Below are positions 25,901-36,000 of a stretch of DNA of 64,000 nucleotides, piece by piece. Position 1 is the stretch's first letter. The number at the start of each line of letters is the position of its first letter. The translations under genes were made by a program, and so were the position numbers. Under the pieces are notes generated by a model, which saw nothing but the letters and a program-made list of their open reading frames with translations, did not search any database and was not told the origin of the DNA. The stretch lies in contig OY727096.1 of assembly GCA_963402885.1 (NCBI GenBank), positions 2,790,001 to 2,854,000 of the forward strand, given 5' to 3'. The DNA comes from Antedon bifida. Its lineage: Eukaryota; Echinodermata; Crinoidea; Comatulida; Antedonidae.

Positions 25901-27219
25901 GATAGCTCAATCAATTGATTAGTTAAAATCCTGGTTAAAATAGTTTTGAAAAGAAATGAATTACTGTTGTTGTCGGTTGGTGAAGCGATGCTTCAACCTG
26001 GGGATCCCAAGTAGCACACGTAAAAAAATGGAAAAGAAAAACGAGTTAAAAGTTTGGTTAATAACAAACCTATCCTCAGGGTTGGCTGGGATTCCGAGGT
26101 CACCGGTTCGAAGCTTACGGCTGTATTCCTCAATCTGGATGTGCACTGTGGAAAGATGGCGAGTTAGAAAGGAAAAACATCTGGTTAGAAATGACAAATA
26201 AAATTTAGACATTTGAAACATCATAAATGAATGTACATGACACATCTTTCAAGAAATATGTATCATTGTGTAAAGAAAATAAATTGATAATAGTTAATTA
26301 TGAAGATAGTAAATTCTCATTATTAAAACTGATGACAATACCAAATATATGAATTGAGTTTTTATCTAAAAATGTCACAAAACTACTATAAATCAACATA
26401 CAAAAAAAAATACTATACACAAATTATGTATATCTTACCTGAATAAAAAAAATAGTTCAATAAATATTTAAACAATAATTTTATGATGATTTTAAAATTA
26501 ATTTGGGATAAAAATAAATGTTATTAACGACATGTTCAATTCTTTAATCTTAGTGTTACTTCATACAACAATTTAACTACAGAAAAAAATGGGTAAATGG
26601 GACATAATAATTGAAATAAGAACTGAATTACTGTACCTGCCAAGGAAAGTTTTTTTATATTACAATAGAAATAGGCCCAGTAAAATAAAATCATGTAAAT
26701 ATAGGCCCCTAGTACTTAAAAAACAAAAGGAAAAATATATATTTAATTTTGCGTTAATTTAAAAATATGTAAAGCATGAAATCAAAGGTGAAAACAGTAC
26801 TTACAAAGTACTTGTTGCTCCTGGTCTTTCGTCAAATTTGGTGGAAGTGCCGAAGAAAGATTTGTTTTAGATTCTTCCCCTCCCCATCGGCTACGACGTT
26901 TCTTCTTTTCTGGTTGCCATCCTTGACTTGATAAACCACCTGGTAAATAATATTAAGCCATTGATTAATTGACATGTAAAAAAAAATAAAATAAAAGTCA
27001 ATGTGTTTGCTAGCTAGCTAGGCCCTTACCTGACGAACTACTGCTTCCACCTCCATTGGGTGATGGCGGACAGAAGACGCCTCGTTTCTGTGCAATCCTC
27101 GCTGCTGCTTCTCGGGCTGCATTCAGCATGGACTCTTGAGGTCGAACACCCCTTTGGCTTCCCTGAAATACAGGATGCAAGTTCCCTAATGGAACGCTAT
27201 TTGCTCCAGTTCCTGCCAT
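13952..27219 (-). CDS. SF1: Splicing factor 1 (branch-point binding protein)
   Basis: Binds the intron branch point with U2AF during early spliceosome assembly (family knowledge). Thirteen coding exons: 27030-27219, 26805-26939, 26070-26145, 22249-22401, 21942-22031, 21654-21837, 21180-21298, 20550-20751, 19924-20067, 19448-19691, 19177-19296, 18808-18846, 13952-14280. They sum to 2025 nt, 674 aa plus stop. Domains in order: a U2AF ligand motif KKKRRSRW near residue 82; [15 protein letters not shown] followed by the SPSP phosphosite; a KH-QUA2 domain ([23 protein letters not shown]) about 190-310; two CCHC zinc knuckles ([28 protein letters not shown]) about 317-352; then a long Pro/Gly/Met-rich tail. 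Human SF1 (639 aa) starts about 60 residues later and has one knuckle. The start is the first ATG of the exon encoding [14 protein letters not shown]. It is head-to-head with RAB20. Confidence 0.96.
14340..14503 (+). mobile_element. Family-A MITE, last SF1 intron
   Basis: Full length with two CArG-bearing units. Starts 59 bp from the start of the last SF1 exon. Confidence 0.9.
15069..15288 (+). repeat. GC-rich compound minisatellite in the last SF1 intron
   Basis: Alternating units of CAGGGAGGTCCCTGGAATAG followed by GC or by CTAACA, giving a roughly 46-bp higher-order unit, about five times. GGGAGGTCCC makes each half-unit partly self-complementary. Confidence 0.88.
15374..15540 (-). mobile_element. 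Family-A MITE, last SF1 intron
   Basis: Full length; CCATTTATGG and CCATATTTGG are intact. Confidence 0.9.
16248..16345 (+). other. GC-rich structured block in the last SF1 intron
   Basis: TGTGGCTGCGACA near 16252 and TGTCGCAGCC near 16325 are complementary and enclose CTGCGCGCCGCGG and the small hairpin ATCTACATAGTAGAT. It could be an inserted element or a structured RNA. No known RNA family is recognised. Confidence 0.3.
16725..16999 (-). mobile_element. Family-B MITE, reverse orientation, distal end degraded
   Basis: Begins TTAAAGATGTATTGTCCCCA and runs through ATCAGACTTTGAATAGG and GGCATATTCAAC, the mirror of 20841-21155. The terminal repeat at the far end is lost. Lies in the last SF1 intron. 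Confidence 0.75.
18058..18094. repeat. Hairpin with 12-bp GC-rich stem
   Basis: GGGGAGCCGTTC and GAACGGCGCCCC pair with one mismatch around a loop of about 13 nt. In the last SF1 intron. Confidence 0.5.
18437..18580 (+). mobile_element. Family-A MITE, one unit
   Basis: Short version with CCATATATGG only. Confidence 0.88.
18950..19154 (-). mobile_element. Family-A MITE, four units
   Basis: The longest internal array seen: CCATATGTGG and CCATATTTGG alternate. Ends 23 bp from SF1 exon 19177-19296, on its donor side. Confidence 0.9.
19729..19827 (-). mobile_element. Family-A MITE, truncated
   Basis: The left terminal repeat is missing and the inner right segment shortened. Ends in GATAGTGTAGACAGAGCTA. 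Confidence 0.8.
19861..19885 (-). mobile_element. Solo family-A terminal repeat
   Basis: Only GTTTGATAGTATAGCCAGAG plus CTTTA, 34 bp beyond the truncated copy. Confidence 0.6.
20238..20355. mobile_element. Family-C foldback MITE
   Basis: 118 bp, almost wholly self-complementary: AGCTTGGTTCCCACTAGGAC at the left, and CCTAGTAAGAACGAAGCTT at the right. The next feature, a family-A copy, abuts it directly. Confidence 0.75.
20355..20522 (-). mobile_element. Family-A MITE, full length
   Basis: TATAGCCCTGTCTAAACTAT to GACAGAGCTTTA. Abuts a family-C copy at its left and lies 27 bp from SF1 exon 20550-20751. Confidence 0.88.
20841..21155 (+). mobile_element. Family-B MITE, full length, in an SF1 intron
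   Basis: TTAAAGATGTATTGTCCCCT at the left and GGGGGACAATACATCTTTAA at the right, 315 bp. Ends 24 bp from the exon at 21180 (on its donor side). Confidence 0.87.
22093..22232 (+). mobile_element. Family-A MITE, right end lost
   Basis: Ends in AAAGTTTGATATAATATAG, 16 bp from SF1 exon 22249-22401 on its donor side. Confidence 0.82.
22571..22640 (+). repeat. 16-bp minisatellite in SF1 intron 3
   Basis: About 4.4 copies of GGGTCAACGACCAGTA. The core GGTCAACGACC is self-complementary (GGTC/GACC). Confidence 0.9.
23508..23662. mobile_element. Family-C foldback MITE
   Basis: AGCTTAGTTCCCACTAGGAT at the left and TCTAGTGGGAACCAAAAATC at the right. The arms include GTTGACCAATGACAAGCGAT and its mirrored counterpart ATTGTGATTGGTCAACTAAC. 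Confidence 0.75.
24105..24427 (+). mobile_element. Family-B MITE in SF1 intron 3
   Basis: TTAAAGATATACTGTCCTCC at the left and GGGGGACAATGCATCTTTAA at the right. Its AAAGTCTGATTTTATAAATC segment preserves the site into which the copy at 47345 inserted at another locus. Confidence 0.82.
24672..24833 (-). mobile_element. Family-A MITE, SF1 intron 3
   Basis: Full length; TGGACTGTCTACACTATTAA at the left, GACAGTGTAGACAGAGCTTT at the right. Confidence 0.87.
24889..25035 (-). mobile_element. Family-A MITE, SF1 intron 3
   Basis: Short version, 55 bp from the previous copy and in the same orientation. Confidence 0.87.
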
Positions 27220-27772
27220 AGTAAAGTAAACAACCTGATACAACTGGAAAAAACGCTGGTTTGTTTTCTTTTCTCAAAAAATTCTCTCGTCGTTTCAACG
27301 TTTCAAAATGGCGTAAGAAAAGAAAAAAAAAATAGCGATTAATATTGAGGGCGCGGTTTATAAATCGATGTGTAAAACGACATTGGTGTCATAAAAGAAT
27401 CAATTCCTAATAGATTTTGTTCTTTTTTTGTTTCTTTATCTCACGTTTAAACGAATTATTATAACTGGTACTGTACCTACATTGTTCTGAAAACTTGTTG
27501 AAATGTTGATTATGAAGTTATTTTATATGTATTGATTAGTTGTATGTCAGCTCACAATGACTGAATGTGTATAGACACTCATGGCGTGTCATACGTAACA
27601 AGTCGTCAGAGATATTTTTAGATTTTTCTCGAGATACGAGCGATCTCCCCACACACCTCTCTTCCCGCAAAGCGGCAAATTCCCCAGCAGAGTGCCAGTG
27701 TTATTCCTACCACCTCCAGGCCTACGACTGGGGCTAGCTTACGGGACGGACTGGAAATGAATTGTTAAAACA
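27220..27772. promoter_or_regulatory. Bidirectional promoter interval SF1 / RAB20
   Basis: The start codons of SF1 (minus, 27219) and RAB20 (plus, 27773) are 553 bp apart and divergent, so both 5' UTRs and promoters must fit here unless upstream exons exist. The interval is richer in GC and CpG than its surroundings. It contains CAAAATGGCG (YY1-like) at 27304-27313 and an E2F-like TTCCCGC near 27662. Shared regulation is inference. Confidence 0.45.
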
Positions 27773-29872
27773 ATGGCTGCTTCTCAAAGTGGATCTGCCA
27801 AAAAGAAGGCGTAAGTCTTAATTATTTATTTTACTATATTTAGTCAGGTGCTTATAATTTATAAATTAAAAGTACATTTTCTGTGAATTAGCTAGGCCTA
27901 GTAGTAGCTAGGCTGGGCTAACCTAAGGGCCAAGGCCTTGGCCCTATGGAGAGGGAGGTATTTATAAATAAGTATACATCCATGCATCTATCATGGCTAG
28001 ACCTGGCTAGACTACATTATTCCCTAGCATTTGGGAAAGTAGACCTCCTACCTATTTAGGGCTAGGTGTATATTTAATAATAATTAATATTAAATAAAAG
28101 TACAATTATTTATCGAAGTACTTTAATTAAGACTATGTAAATGAAACAATTTTTAACTTTTTAAGCGTTTTAATTTTATGCATTTATATCAACATAGTCA
28201 TTTTTTAACTTCTAAATTGTTGCTGCATTTTAAAACTTAAGTTTTGTGCAATACTGTGTGTGTAATCTGTATATGAATTTTTGTTTTATATTTTTTATTT
28301 TTCTGCTTTTTATCGTACTAATATTTGCCAATCTTTAAGAAGAATTTCTATTGTTATTTTATTATAATAATCGACAAATAAAGCTATTCATTAAATAAAA
28401 CACTACTATTATTATTTCAATATTAAATTTTGATGATAATAATTAATAAAATTCACATATAAATCTGGTAAACCATATATAGGCTTGTTTATAAACTTTT
28501 TTGCTTGCTCTCTTGCTTGGTAAGGAGAGGCAAACTAAGTAACATGTCAAGTTAAAGGACACAAAAAAATGCGATCTTGCAAACAGAAGTTCAACGTTCA
28601 ACACACTGCCCATTTACTCTAAAAATTTATGATGCTTTATTTTTTACTTCAGAGACGTAAAAGTGGTGATAGTTGGCGAAGCTTTTGTAGGCAAAACAAC
28701 GCTGGTCAAGCGTTACATAGATGGTGAATTTACACATAATGTTGGAGTATGTCTTACTACTACTGCATTTATTTTCTATTAATAAAAATTTCACAACTTT
28801 GCAAACTAAAAAAATGTTTTTTTATTTGCCCAACATAAAAAGAACACATACAGTACTATATAATGTATCATGGGAAGAGCTAATATATAGTAATAATTAA
28901 GTTCAGGCACTATAAATATAAATTTTAAATTAAGAAGGGCATATGTATGTCATTGAGCTTTTTGCTGTCACAACCCCTTGACCTTGTGTCTAATAAATGT
29001 TCACACCATTCAATCTAAATTTATAAATATTCAATTCCGTTTCTGTTTAGACTATTGGAGCATGCTTTTCTTTAAAACAATGGGGACAGTATAATATCGC
29101 AATATGGGTAAGTTTTGCTCTGTTGTAATAATAATAGGACCACAATGGAAATAACTTTGCCGTCTCGGTACTTTATTGTGTTCTTATCCTATAATTTTAT
29201 GTCAGAATAAAGAAATAAAAATAAATAAATAAAATAGACCAGGAATTGTTATGTTCATTGCATAAATCATCATGTCCATATATGGGCACATCACATTTTT
29301 TTTTGTCACATAAAGTTTGATAGTGTAGGCAGAGGTTAAGATAATTGATCATAATTTATTTATTACAGGACACAGCTGGTGAAGAACGGTTCTCAGGTTT
29401 AAGCTCATTCTATTGCAGAGATGCTTCGGCTGCAATTCTAGCCTACGATGTCTCAAATAAGAAAACGTTTGAAATGCTGGAGAAACGTTTCTTACCGCTG
29501 CTCGATGCTGCAAAAGACGATTGCTTATTTTGCGTTACTGGAACTAAACTCGATCTTAAGAAATCAATCGCGAAAAATGAAAACAATCAGACGGACTCCA
29601 ATCATGTGACTAAAGAAGAGGCGGAAAATTTTGCACTGAAGATTAACGAAGCAAGGATAAAGTCTAAAACATCGCCCGTAGTGACACCGTGTTTTGAGAC
29701 AAGCGCGTTAACGGGTGACAATGTATGTGAAGTTTTTGAATATATATTTGAAGAACTATTACCGCTAGGAAAAACGAGGGAGGTATCTAGGGGAAGCAGA
29801 AAGGCGAAGGATAAAAACATTATTTCAATAGATAAAGAACCAATAACAGAAAGTAAGAAACTATGTTGCTGA
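27773..29872 (+). CDS. RAB20: RAB20-like small GTPase
   Basis: Rab GTPase; vertebrate RAB20 acts in phagosome/endosome maturation and near the Golgi. Four coding exons: 27773-27810, 28653-28746, 29051-29107, 29369-29872, totalling 693 nt and 230 aa. P-loop GEAFVGKTT is at 21-29, switch II DTAGEERF at 64-71, TKLD at 122-125, ETSA near 188, and the prenylated end is KKLCC. LKQWGQYNIAIWDTAG, YCR and LEKRFLPLLDAAKDDCLF match RAB20 rather than other Rabs, while DVKVVIVGEAFVGKT recalls RAB24. Two hallmark positions are atypical: the catalytic Gln is Glu68, and the Asn of NKxD is Thr122, as in RAB24. Slow hydrolysis or altered nucleotide affinity is possible (inference). The last exon is uninterrupted from switch II to the stop. 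Confidence 0.88.
29265..29339 (+). mobile_element. Family-A MITE, right half only
   Basis: From ATCATCATGTCCATATATGG to the right end. It lies 30 bp before the last RAB20 exon, next to its acceptor region. Confidence 0.8.
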
Positions 29873-29952
29873 AACCACACCCTACAGGAACCACACCCTA
29901 CAGGAACCACACCCTACAGGAACCACACCCTACAGGAACCACACCCTACAGG
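29873..29952 (+). repeat. 16-bp minisatellite directly after the RAB20 stop
   Basis: Five perfect tandem copies of AACCACACCCTACAGG. The first base of the array is the first base after the TGA stop of RAB20, so the whole array lies at the head of the 3' UTR. Confidence 0.92.
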
Positions 29953-29986
29953 ATGTTTTTTATGCAGACCACCATAAGCATAGTCT

Positions 29987-30192
29987 GTTAGCCAATCAGA
30001 GGCTTGTATTTTGCAATTACATCACCAGGTACTTCATTTTTAGGTCTTACTAATTAGTGTTGGCTATTGTCAAACGATTTGGCCCTTGTTGAAATTCCTT
30101 TAATATCTATTTTTTTTTAAGGGAAGAGAATTTATTAGAGGGTTATGTTCAAACCTGTGACACTAATTTAGCTAAGCCTCTGATTGGCTAAC
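29987..30192. repeat. Inverted repeat (19-bp perfect arms) in RAB20 3' UTR
   Basis: GTTAGCCAATCAGAGGCTT at 29987-30005 returns as a perfect reverse complement at 30174-30192, about 170 bp apart. It may be a small foldback transposon or a 3' UTR hairpin. A candidate AATAAA for RAB20 lies downstream at 30568-30573, which would keep both arms in the mRNA. Confidence 0.7.
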
Positions 30193-31931
30193 AAGCTATT
30201 TTTACCCATGTGGTCCAAGGAAAGGGATTAGTTACTATTTCATTTGTCACTGATTAAACTAAGGGCATTTTATATACAATTTATACATATTTACACACAA
30301 TATAGTTAACATTTTATGATTTTGTTTGTAGAAAAACCAATGAAGTCTTTCAGAAATTAAATATTATTATTAAATATTAACATTTTATGTAGTAAAAATT
30401 GTTAAATTTTTTACTTTAAAAAAAATGTTATAATCTGGTAAATAGATAACTGATATGTTGACATCTGGGGGTGTATTTACATGGGATTTTTACCATTGAG
30501 TAGTTTAACAGGTTTAGTTAGTATAATAGTACTCAATTGATAGCAACATACAAATGTTTACCTTTCAAATAAAACAAAAAATCTTGTCCGTTGAGCACAA
30601 ATGTTTCCCAATCAAATACACCAATTGTCAATCATCTATTCATAAGTACTTATCAACATATTTATTCACATTCATGTTTAACATACTCATATCATACTTA
30701 ATTCAAAAACAGTATTATTATATAGTTTAAAATGAGTGCGATTGTTTGTATAATATTTTTTCAAGTTTGTAAACTGTTTATTGTTTAGCAAATTATTTGA
30801 TTACCATCAAAATTGAATATTGAAGTAACACGCAAAGGAAGAAGCTCTGAAAAATAGCAACCGTGTTCTATTTATAGATATTTTCAGTGGTTGGCAGGAA
30901 ATTGTCATAATGTGTATAATTATGAATATTAGGGAGGAAATGTTGATTTACTACTAAATTCATATTTTGTAAATCGTTGTATTATGTCTAGACAAAATTA
31001 TATTAATTTTATTATTACAGAATTATTTTATACATTTTTTATATAAATAGTACTATGTATACATAATGTTGATCAGGAGCGAATCAATTTTTAAATTTTT
31101 ACTTTTTAATAATTTGTCAAATTATTAATAAAATACTCATTTACGGAAAATCAAGGTCTTATTTTATTACTTAATTGCAAACCAAATGATATTAAATTTA
31201 TAAACATTATGTCTAATTATTTATAATTACCTGTACATTGTGTTGGATATTTGGTGTACTATTCCATGACGTACTACTATTCTATATGTATAATGTATTA
31301 GTTAACACTGTATTTTGAACTATTAAACTAGCATGTTATTAGATAGTTACAGTAGATAGTTAAAGCGTAAAAAGTATAAATTCCAATAACAATACCCACT
31401 ATGGTCACAATAAATAAAATATAATAAATTTGAACATTTTAAGTGATTTTATAGGATTGAGATGTTTATATATAAAATGTATATGTATATATATAAAATA
31501 AATTAATGTTAAGGTTTAAAATTTACAAACAAATATACTTATTTTAAAGATTTTCATATATAACACTAATTGTGCCAATACCATTCATTAATAATAAAAT
31601 ATTTATAAATGCTTTCAATAGTTTGATTTTTATCTAATTTTTATTTTGGTTGGGGGTGAGGAAGTGGGAAAGAAGTGTGGGGGCAGTTGTGTTCCTTTTA
31701 AACAAGAGATATTACAGCATTGAATATAGAAGCGGCCGTTGCCAGAAATGAATTTGTTGCCAATTATATTTTGCATTAAAGCTTTTAAATGTTGACATAT
31801 GATTTCAATTTCCGTTTGCAGTATTTATAGCCAAGGACAACAAATACAGCTTAAATTAAATGAAAAAAAAACTTGAAAGAGCCAAAACAAGTTTCAATTT
31901 ATATATAGCTACTGCTGCCATCAATTACAGT
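30193..31931. other. RAB20 3' UTR/intergenic
   Basis: Very AT-rich, with no exon seen on either strand. Confidence 0.4.
30568..30573 (+). terminator. Candidate RAB20 polyadenylation signal
   Basis: An AATAAA hexamer about 700 nt after the stop. Others occur further on, so the true 3' end is uncertain. Confidence 0.3.
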
Positions 31932-32068
31932 GTAAAGCTCTGTCTACACTATCAAACTTTATGCGACAAAAATGTGATGTCATCACTATCATATTTGAGC
32001 ATATCACTACCATATTTGAGCACATCACACTTTTTTTTTCAAACTAATTTGATAGTGTAGACAGCTTA
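31932..32068 (-). mobile_element. Family-A MITE, no intact CArG
   Basis: The first central block (CCATATATGG) is deleted. The units read CATATTTGAGC, losing the final GG. Confidence 0.85.
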
Positions 32069-32556
32069 AAAGACAAATTACACACAAAAACAAATTTCTA
32101 AGGGAAAGTTTTATCAATTTTATTCCAGGTATTTAACTATAAATAAATATTTACATATATATCACATATATTATATGATAATTCATATAAAATACTACTA
32201 TTGGAAATAAAACATAAAATACAAATAAAAATATTATAATAGTAATATGTTTTGATTTATTACTTAAGTGTAAAGATTTTTATTAACAATAAATACCTAT
32301 CTTTAATCAGTGCATATATTTTTATTTTGTTTATGTAAAAAAAAAATCATATGTACAAAAGTCCAGCTTATTTGTTTTCGTCTTTTGTTAATTAATTCAA
32401 TTCCTTTTCACATTATCCTTACTGTATTTGGCACTGAATACACTGAGCTTTCTCTATATTCCAAAATATATTCATACAGTATATACTCCCAAGGCTTGGC
32501 TTAAATTTACTATACCACTACATTGCGGTCTACACCACAGTAGTTATGCTGTATCA

Positions 32557-32637
32557 TAAAGCTCTGTCTACACTATCAAACTTTATGTGACAAAAAAAAT
32601 ATGATGTGCCCATGGACATAGTGTAGACAGAGCTTAA
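32557..32637 (-). mobile_element. Family-A MITE, 81-bp internal deletion form
   Basis: Both terminal repeats are intact but the tandem units and the right inner arm are gone. Confidence 0.85.
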
Positions 32638-32713
32638 GAACCTACTAAAATATCAGCAATTTCTTGGTTGCTCACACACTCATACTGCAACACACATTCC
32701 CAGTGTGTACCTG

Positions 32714-32853
32714 TAAAGCTCTGTCTACACTATCAAACTAGTATGACAAAAAAGTGTGATGTGCCCAAATATGGTAGTGATATGACATCATCATGTCCAT
32801 ATATAGGCACATCACATTTTTTGTTGTCACACAAAGTTTGATAGTGTAGACAG
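32714..32853 (+). mobile_element. Family-A MITE, one unit
   Basis: TAAAGCTCTGTCTACACTAT to GATAGTGTAGACAGAAATG; the last bases have decayed. It ends just before the candidate WDR48 poly(A) signal, so it is near the 3' end of that gene. Confidence 0.86.
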
Positions 32854-32878
32854 AAATGAAGAATATGGTCCCTTTTCT

Positions 32879-32884
32879 TTTATT
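32879..32884 (-). terminator. Candidate WDR48 polyadenylation signal
   Basis: TTTATT on plus (AATAAA on minus) about 160 nt past the WDR48 stop. It is the first such hexamer downstream. Confidence 0.4.
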
Positions 32885-33041
32885 TCATATTGACAGGAAA
32901 TGAAATTTGCACGTACCATTTGCAGTATAACCATAACATGTTGTCTCTCTGTAAACGCGGCATCATTTTAGGAGGAATGCAAAAATCTGTAACATCAACT
33001 TCTGATTTGGCAATTAAAAAAATAATTTTTCATTTACATAT

Positions 33042-36000
33042 TCAGTTAGTTGATTTGTATCTGTAATTGAGTGTTAAATCTCCACCTGTTTTCCAAATGA
33101 AATATCGTACAGTTCGTAAATCCATATTTGGGTCTATAACCTGAAGAGAAAAAAATCCATTTATTCCATCAACCATTTTATTTTATTTATTTCATGGATT
33201 ACTTTTATTTTTATGTGAAGCACATAGAGGCTTTATGCATTATTCGCTTAAAAGTCTAAATTTATTATATAGTAGGAAGGGTCATTTGACATTTGAATGA
33301 GACAATGCTCAGGGGATATCTTTTTTTACAGACTCACTATTAATAACTATTAATATTATTATGTTAGTGCTCCCCTTGTTAACAAATCCTGGATCAAGTC
33401 TTAACATGAAACCAACCAGTGTAAAACTCTGTCTACACTATCAAACTTTGTGCCCATATATAGACATGATGATGTCATATCATTACCATATTTGGGGACA
33501 TCGCACTTTTTTTGTCAAACTAGTTTGATAGTGTAGACAGAACTTTAAAGATAAGCTTAATACAGATGAAGACTTACCTGATCTTGGCATAGTAGTTCCA
33601 CCTTCTCCTCAGCATTGCTTACACTAGCAGCATCTTGGCCCTCCTGTTCTTTGCCATTTACCATTCCTTGTTGACTTCCGTTCTCTACTCCAAGAACCTT
33701 CTCATAGACATGCTCAAGAACCTTACGTATTTGAAGCATGTCGCTAGCTGATAGCCTATCCCTAGATATTAAATAAACAACGTCAGAATAGCTTTGCCCA
33801 ACTTTTTAAAAAATATTATTTTAAAAACACAATGAAAGTATTATGCCAAAGATACTGTTTACAAAGTCAACAAACTTAAAGATTATATTGTCCTGAAAAT
33901 ATAATTCTTAAACAATGCATTGTTCAATGTTATTTTAATGTCACATTATAGTAATTCACTTTGACCTAAAAGTGACCTAAAAAACTGTAATTCAAAGGAA
34001 AGAACAGGACTTCTTTTCAATGTTTTGGGGAACAATACATATTTTATCATTTTTGCCACAAAACTTTTCTCAAAACAGAAGAAATGTATAAAACTTACTT
34101 TTTAAGAGTTTTTGCACCGGAAGTTGAATGAGGTTGTAGGAAGAACGATATCTTATTAAATTTTGGCTGGGTTTTCTATAAAAAAAACACAATAGAAATA
34201 AAAACTAATATACTGTATACAAGCTATTATCAATATCAATTTTGGCCATGTTTTTTAAAATTTCATACGCATCCAACAGCGAGTAATTGTCAATTACAGG
34301 ATGGATAAACTATTTAACAATTAAACATTTTTTTTTTATTATGTAAAAAGAATAAGATTTCTGAAAGACTGGTAATGAAGTGACAATAAACAGAAATAAT
34401 TCAACACTATCTTATTAGAAAGAGAGAATAACAATTTGAGACATGCTACATAACATCTACCTCAACTGTAATATCATTAACCCATTGTGGTACTGTATCT
34501 TGTAGAAGCATCTGTTCCGAATCTCCCCCAGCGTCCCGACACAGCAACCTGAACATCGTCCTGCCATTGACTTCACTTAGAATGACGGGCGTGTGTCCAG
34601 GTACGCTGAAGTAGCCGTTGCCCATCGGCGTCCTTTCACCACTCACGTCTTCAGTGCTTCCATCAAAACCATTTACTGGAATTACAATACAAATGATTAC
34701 TGATGTGATATATACACTGTACTAAAGCTCTGTCTACACTATCAAACGTTATATGAAATGTGATTTGCCCATATATGGACAGGATGATGTCATATCACTA
34801 CCATATTTGGGCATATCACTACCATTTTTTAGAAAGTAGTTCGACTATCGATTTTCTTAACTTATGTACGAAAAAAATATCACAGAATTAATGTGTGTGT
34901 GTGTTTACCTTGGCCATTTACTTCTTCTGATTCTATTGCATGTGTTTTAGGCCAATGTTCCAGCAATGCTTGTAGTAATAATCCACCAAAATTCACTATA
35001 AATTAGTAACAATAATTAATAAAGATAAGCATTATAATAATTAGCCATCGAAAGAGAACATTTATTTATTCATTTATATTTTCAAATCATCTCACTGAGG
35101 GTTTATCACGCTAATCAAGCATGTTATTGCATCAGTGTCTAGAAACTATGATCTATCTCAGTTTCCATGCAAGGACCTACAATGCAAGTTACTGTAATTG
35201 ACCAATGACAAGCGACATTTGATGTGATTTGGATGAGATGTGGCTTCTGATTGGTCAAATTATATTCACTGTGTGTATATCTTTGCATTGCCTTCTAGCT
35301 AGTGAGAACAAAGCTTTCATGTTATGTCACCAGTATCATGCAACTGACCAATGACAAGCAACATTTGGTGGGGTTTGGATGAGCTGTGGCTTCTGATTGG
35401 CCAAATTATATACATTGTGTGTACATCTTTGCATTTGAGAGAATGTACTTTACCTTTGGTGTCCCCACCATCTATAGAATTCAAACCAACATCTTTTGCA
35501 CAAACCCATGCTGCAAAAGCATCAGACTCCTCAAGGTGTATATTTAGCATCTGAATCAACAATTAAATAACAGTTATTATATAACACCTAAACAAATCCC
35601 TGTCATTTGATTGGATGATTGTGGGTCACATGGCGTTCAATAGTACTTTAATCATTACTTAATAATGATTTCACTATTCTATAAATTACTTGGCAAAATA
35701 ATATAGTACTTGCTTTGTTTGTTCGTTAGCACAATAACGCCTACAATTTTCTATTTTTTATCATTCTGATTTTTTCAGTGTAGATAGGTATATACTATTA
35801 ACAGAATATGCCTACTGAAATCGGTTCATTAATAACTTCACAAATAAAAAAAAGAAAACTTTGTATTCTTTTAACATGGGTTGAAATATTAACATGCGCC
35901 CTCTATTTTGCCAAGTACTTCACTCAGTTTCTGAGTTCTTTCATTATTAATCTTCATTAGTGTTGCTATTTAAATGAATCAAGTATACATACCCCATTTT

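Larger units (their letters stand above)
22402..26069. other. SF1 intron 3
   Basis: 3.7 kb between exons ending in PEDR and starting SPSPEP. It contains the repeats listed separately; the remainder is AT-rich with nothing recognisable. Confidence 0.7.

Noticed and set aside
29602-29910. Antisense frame over the last RAB20 exon
   Set aside because: Shadow of the GTPase coding strand.
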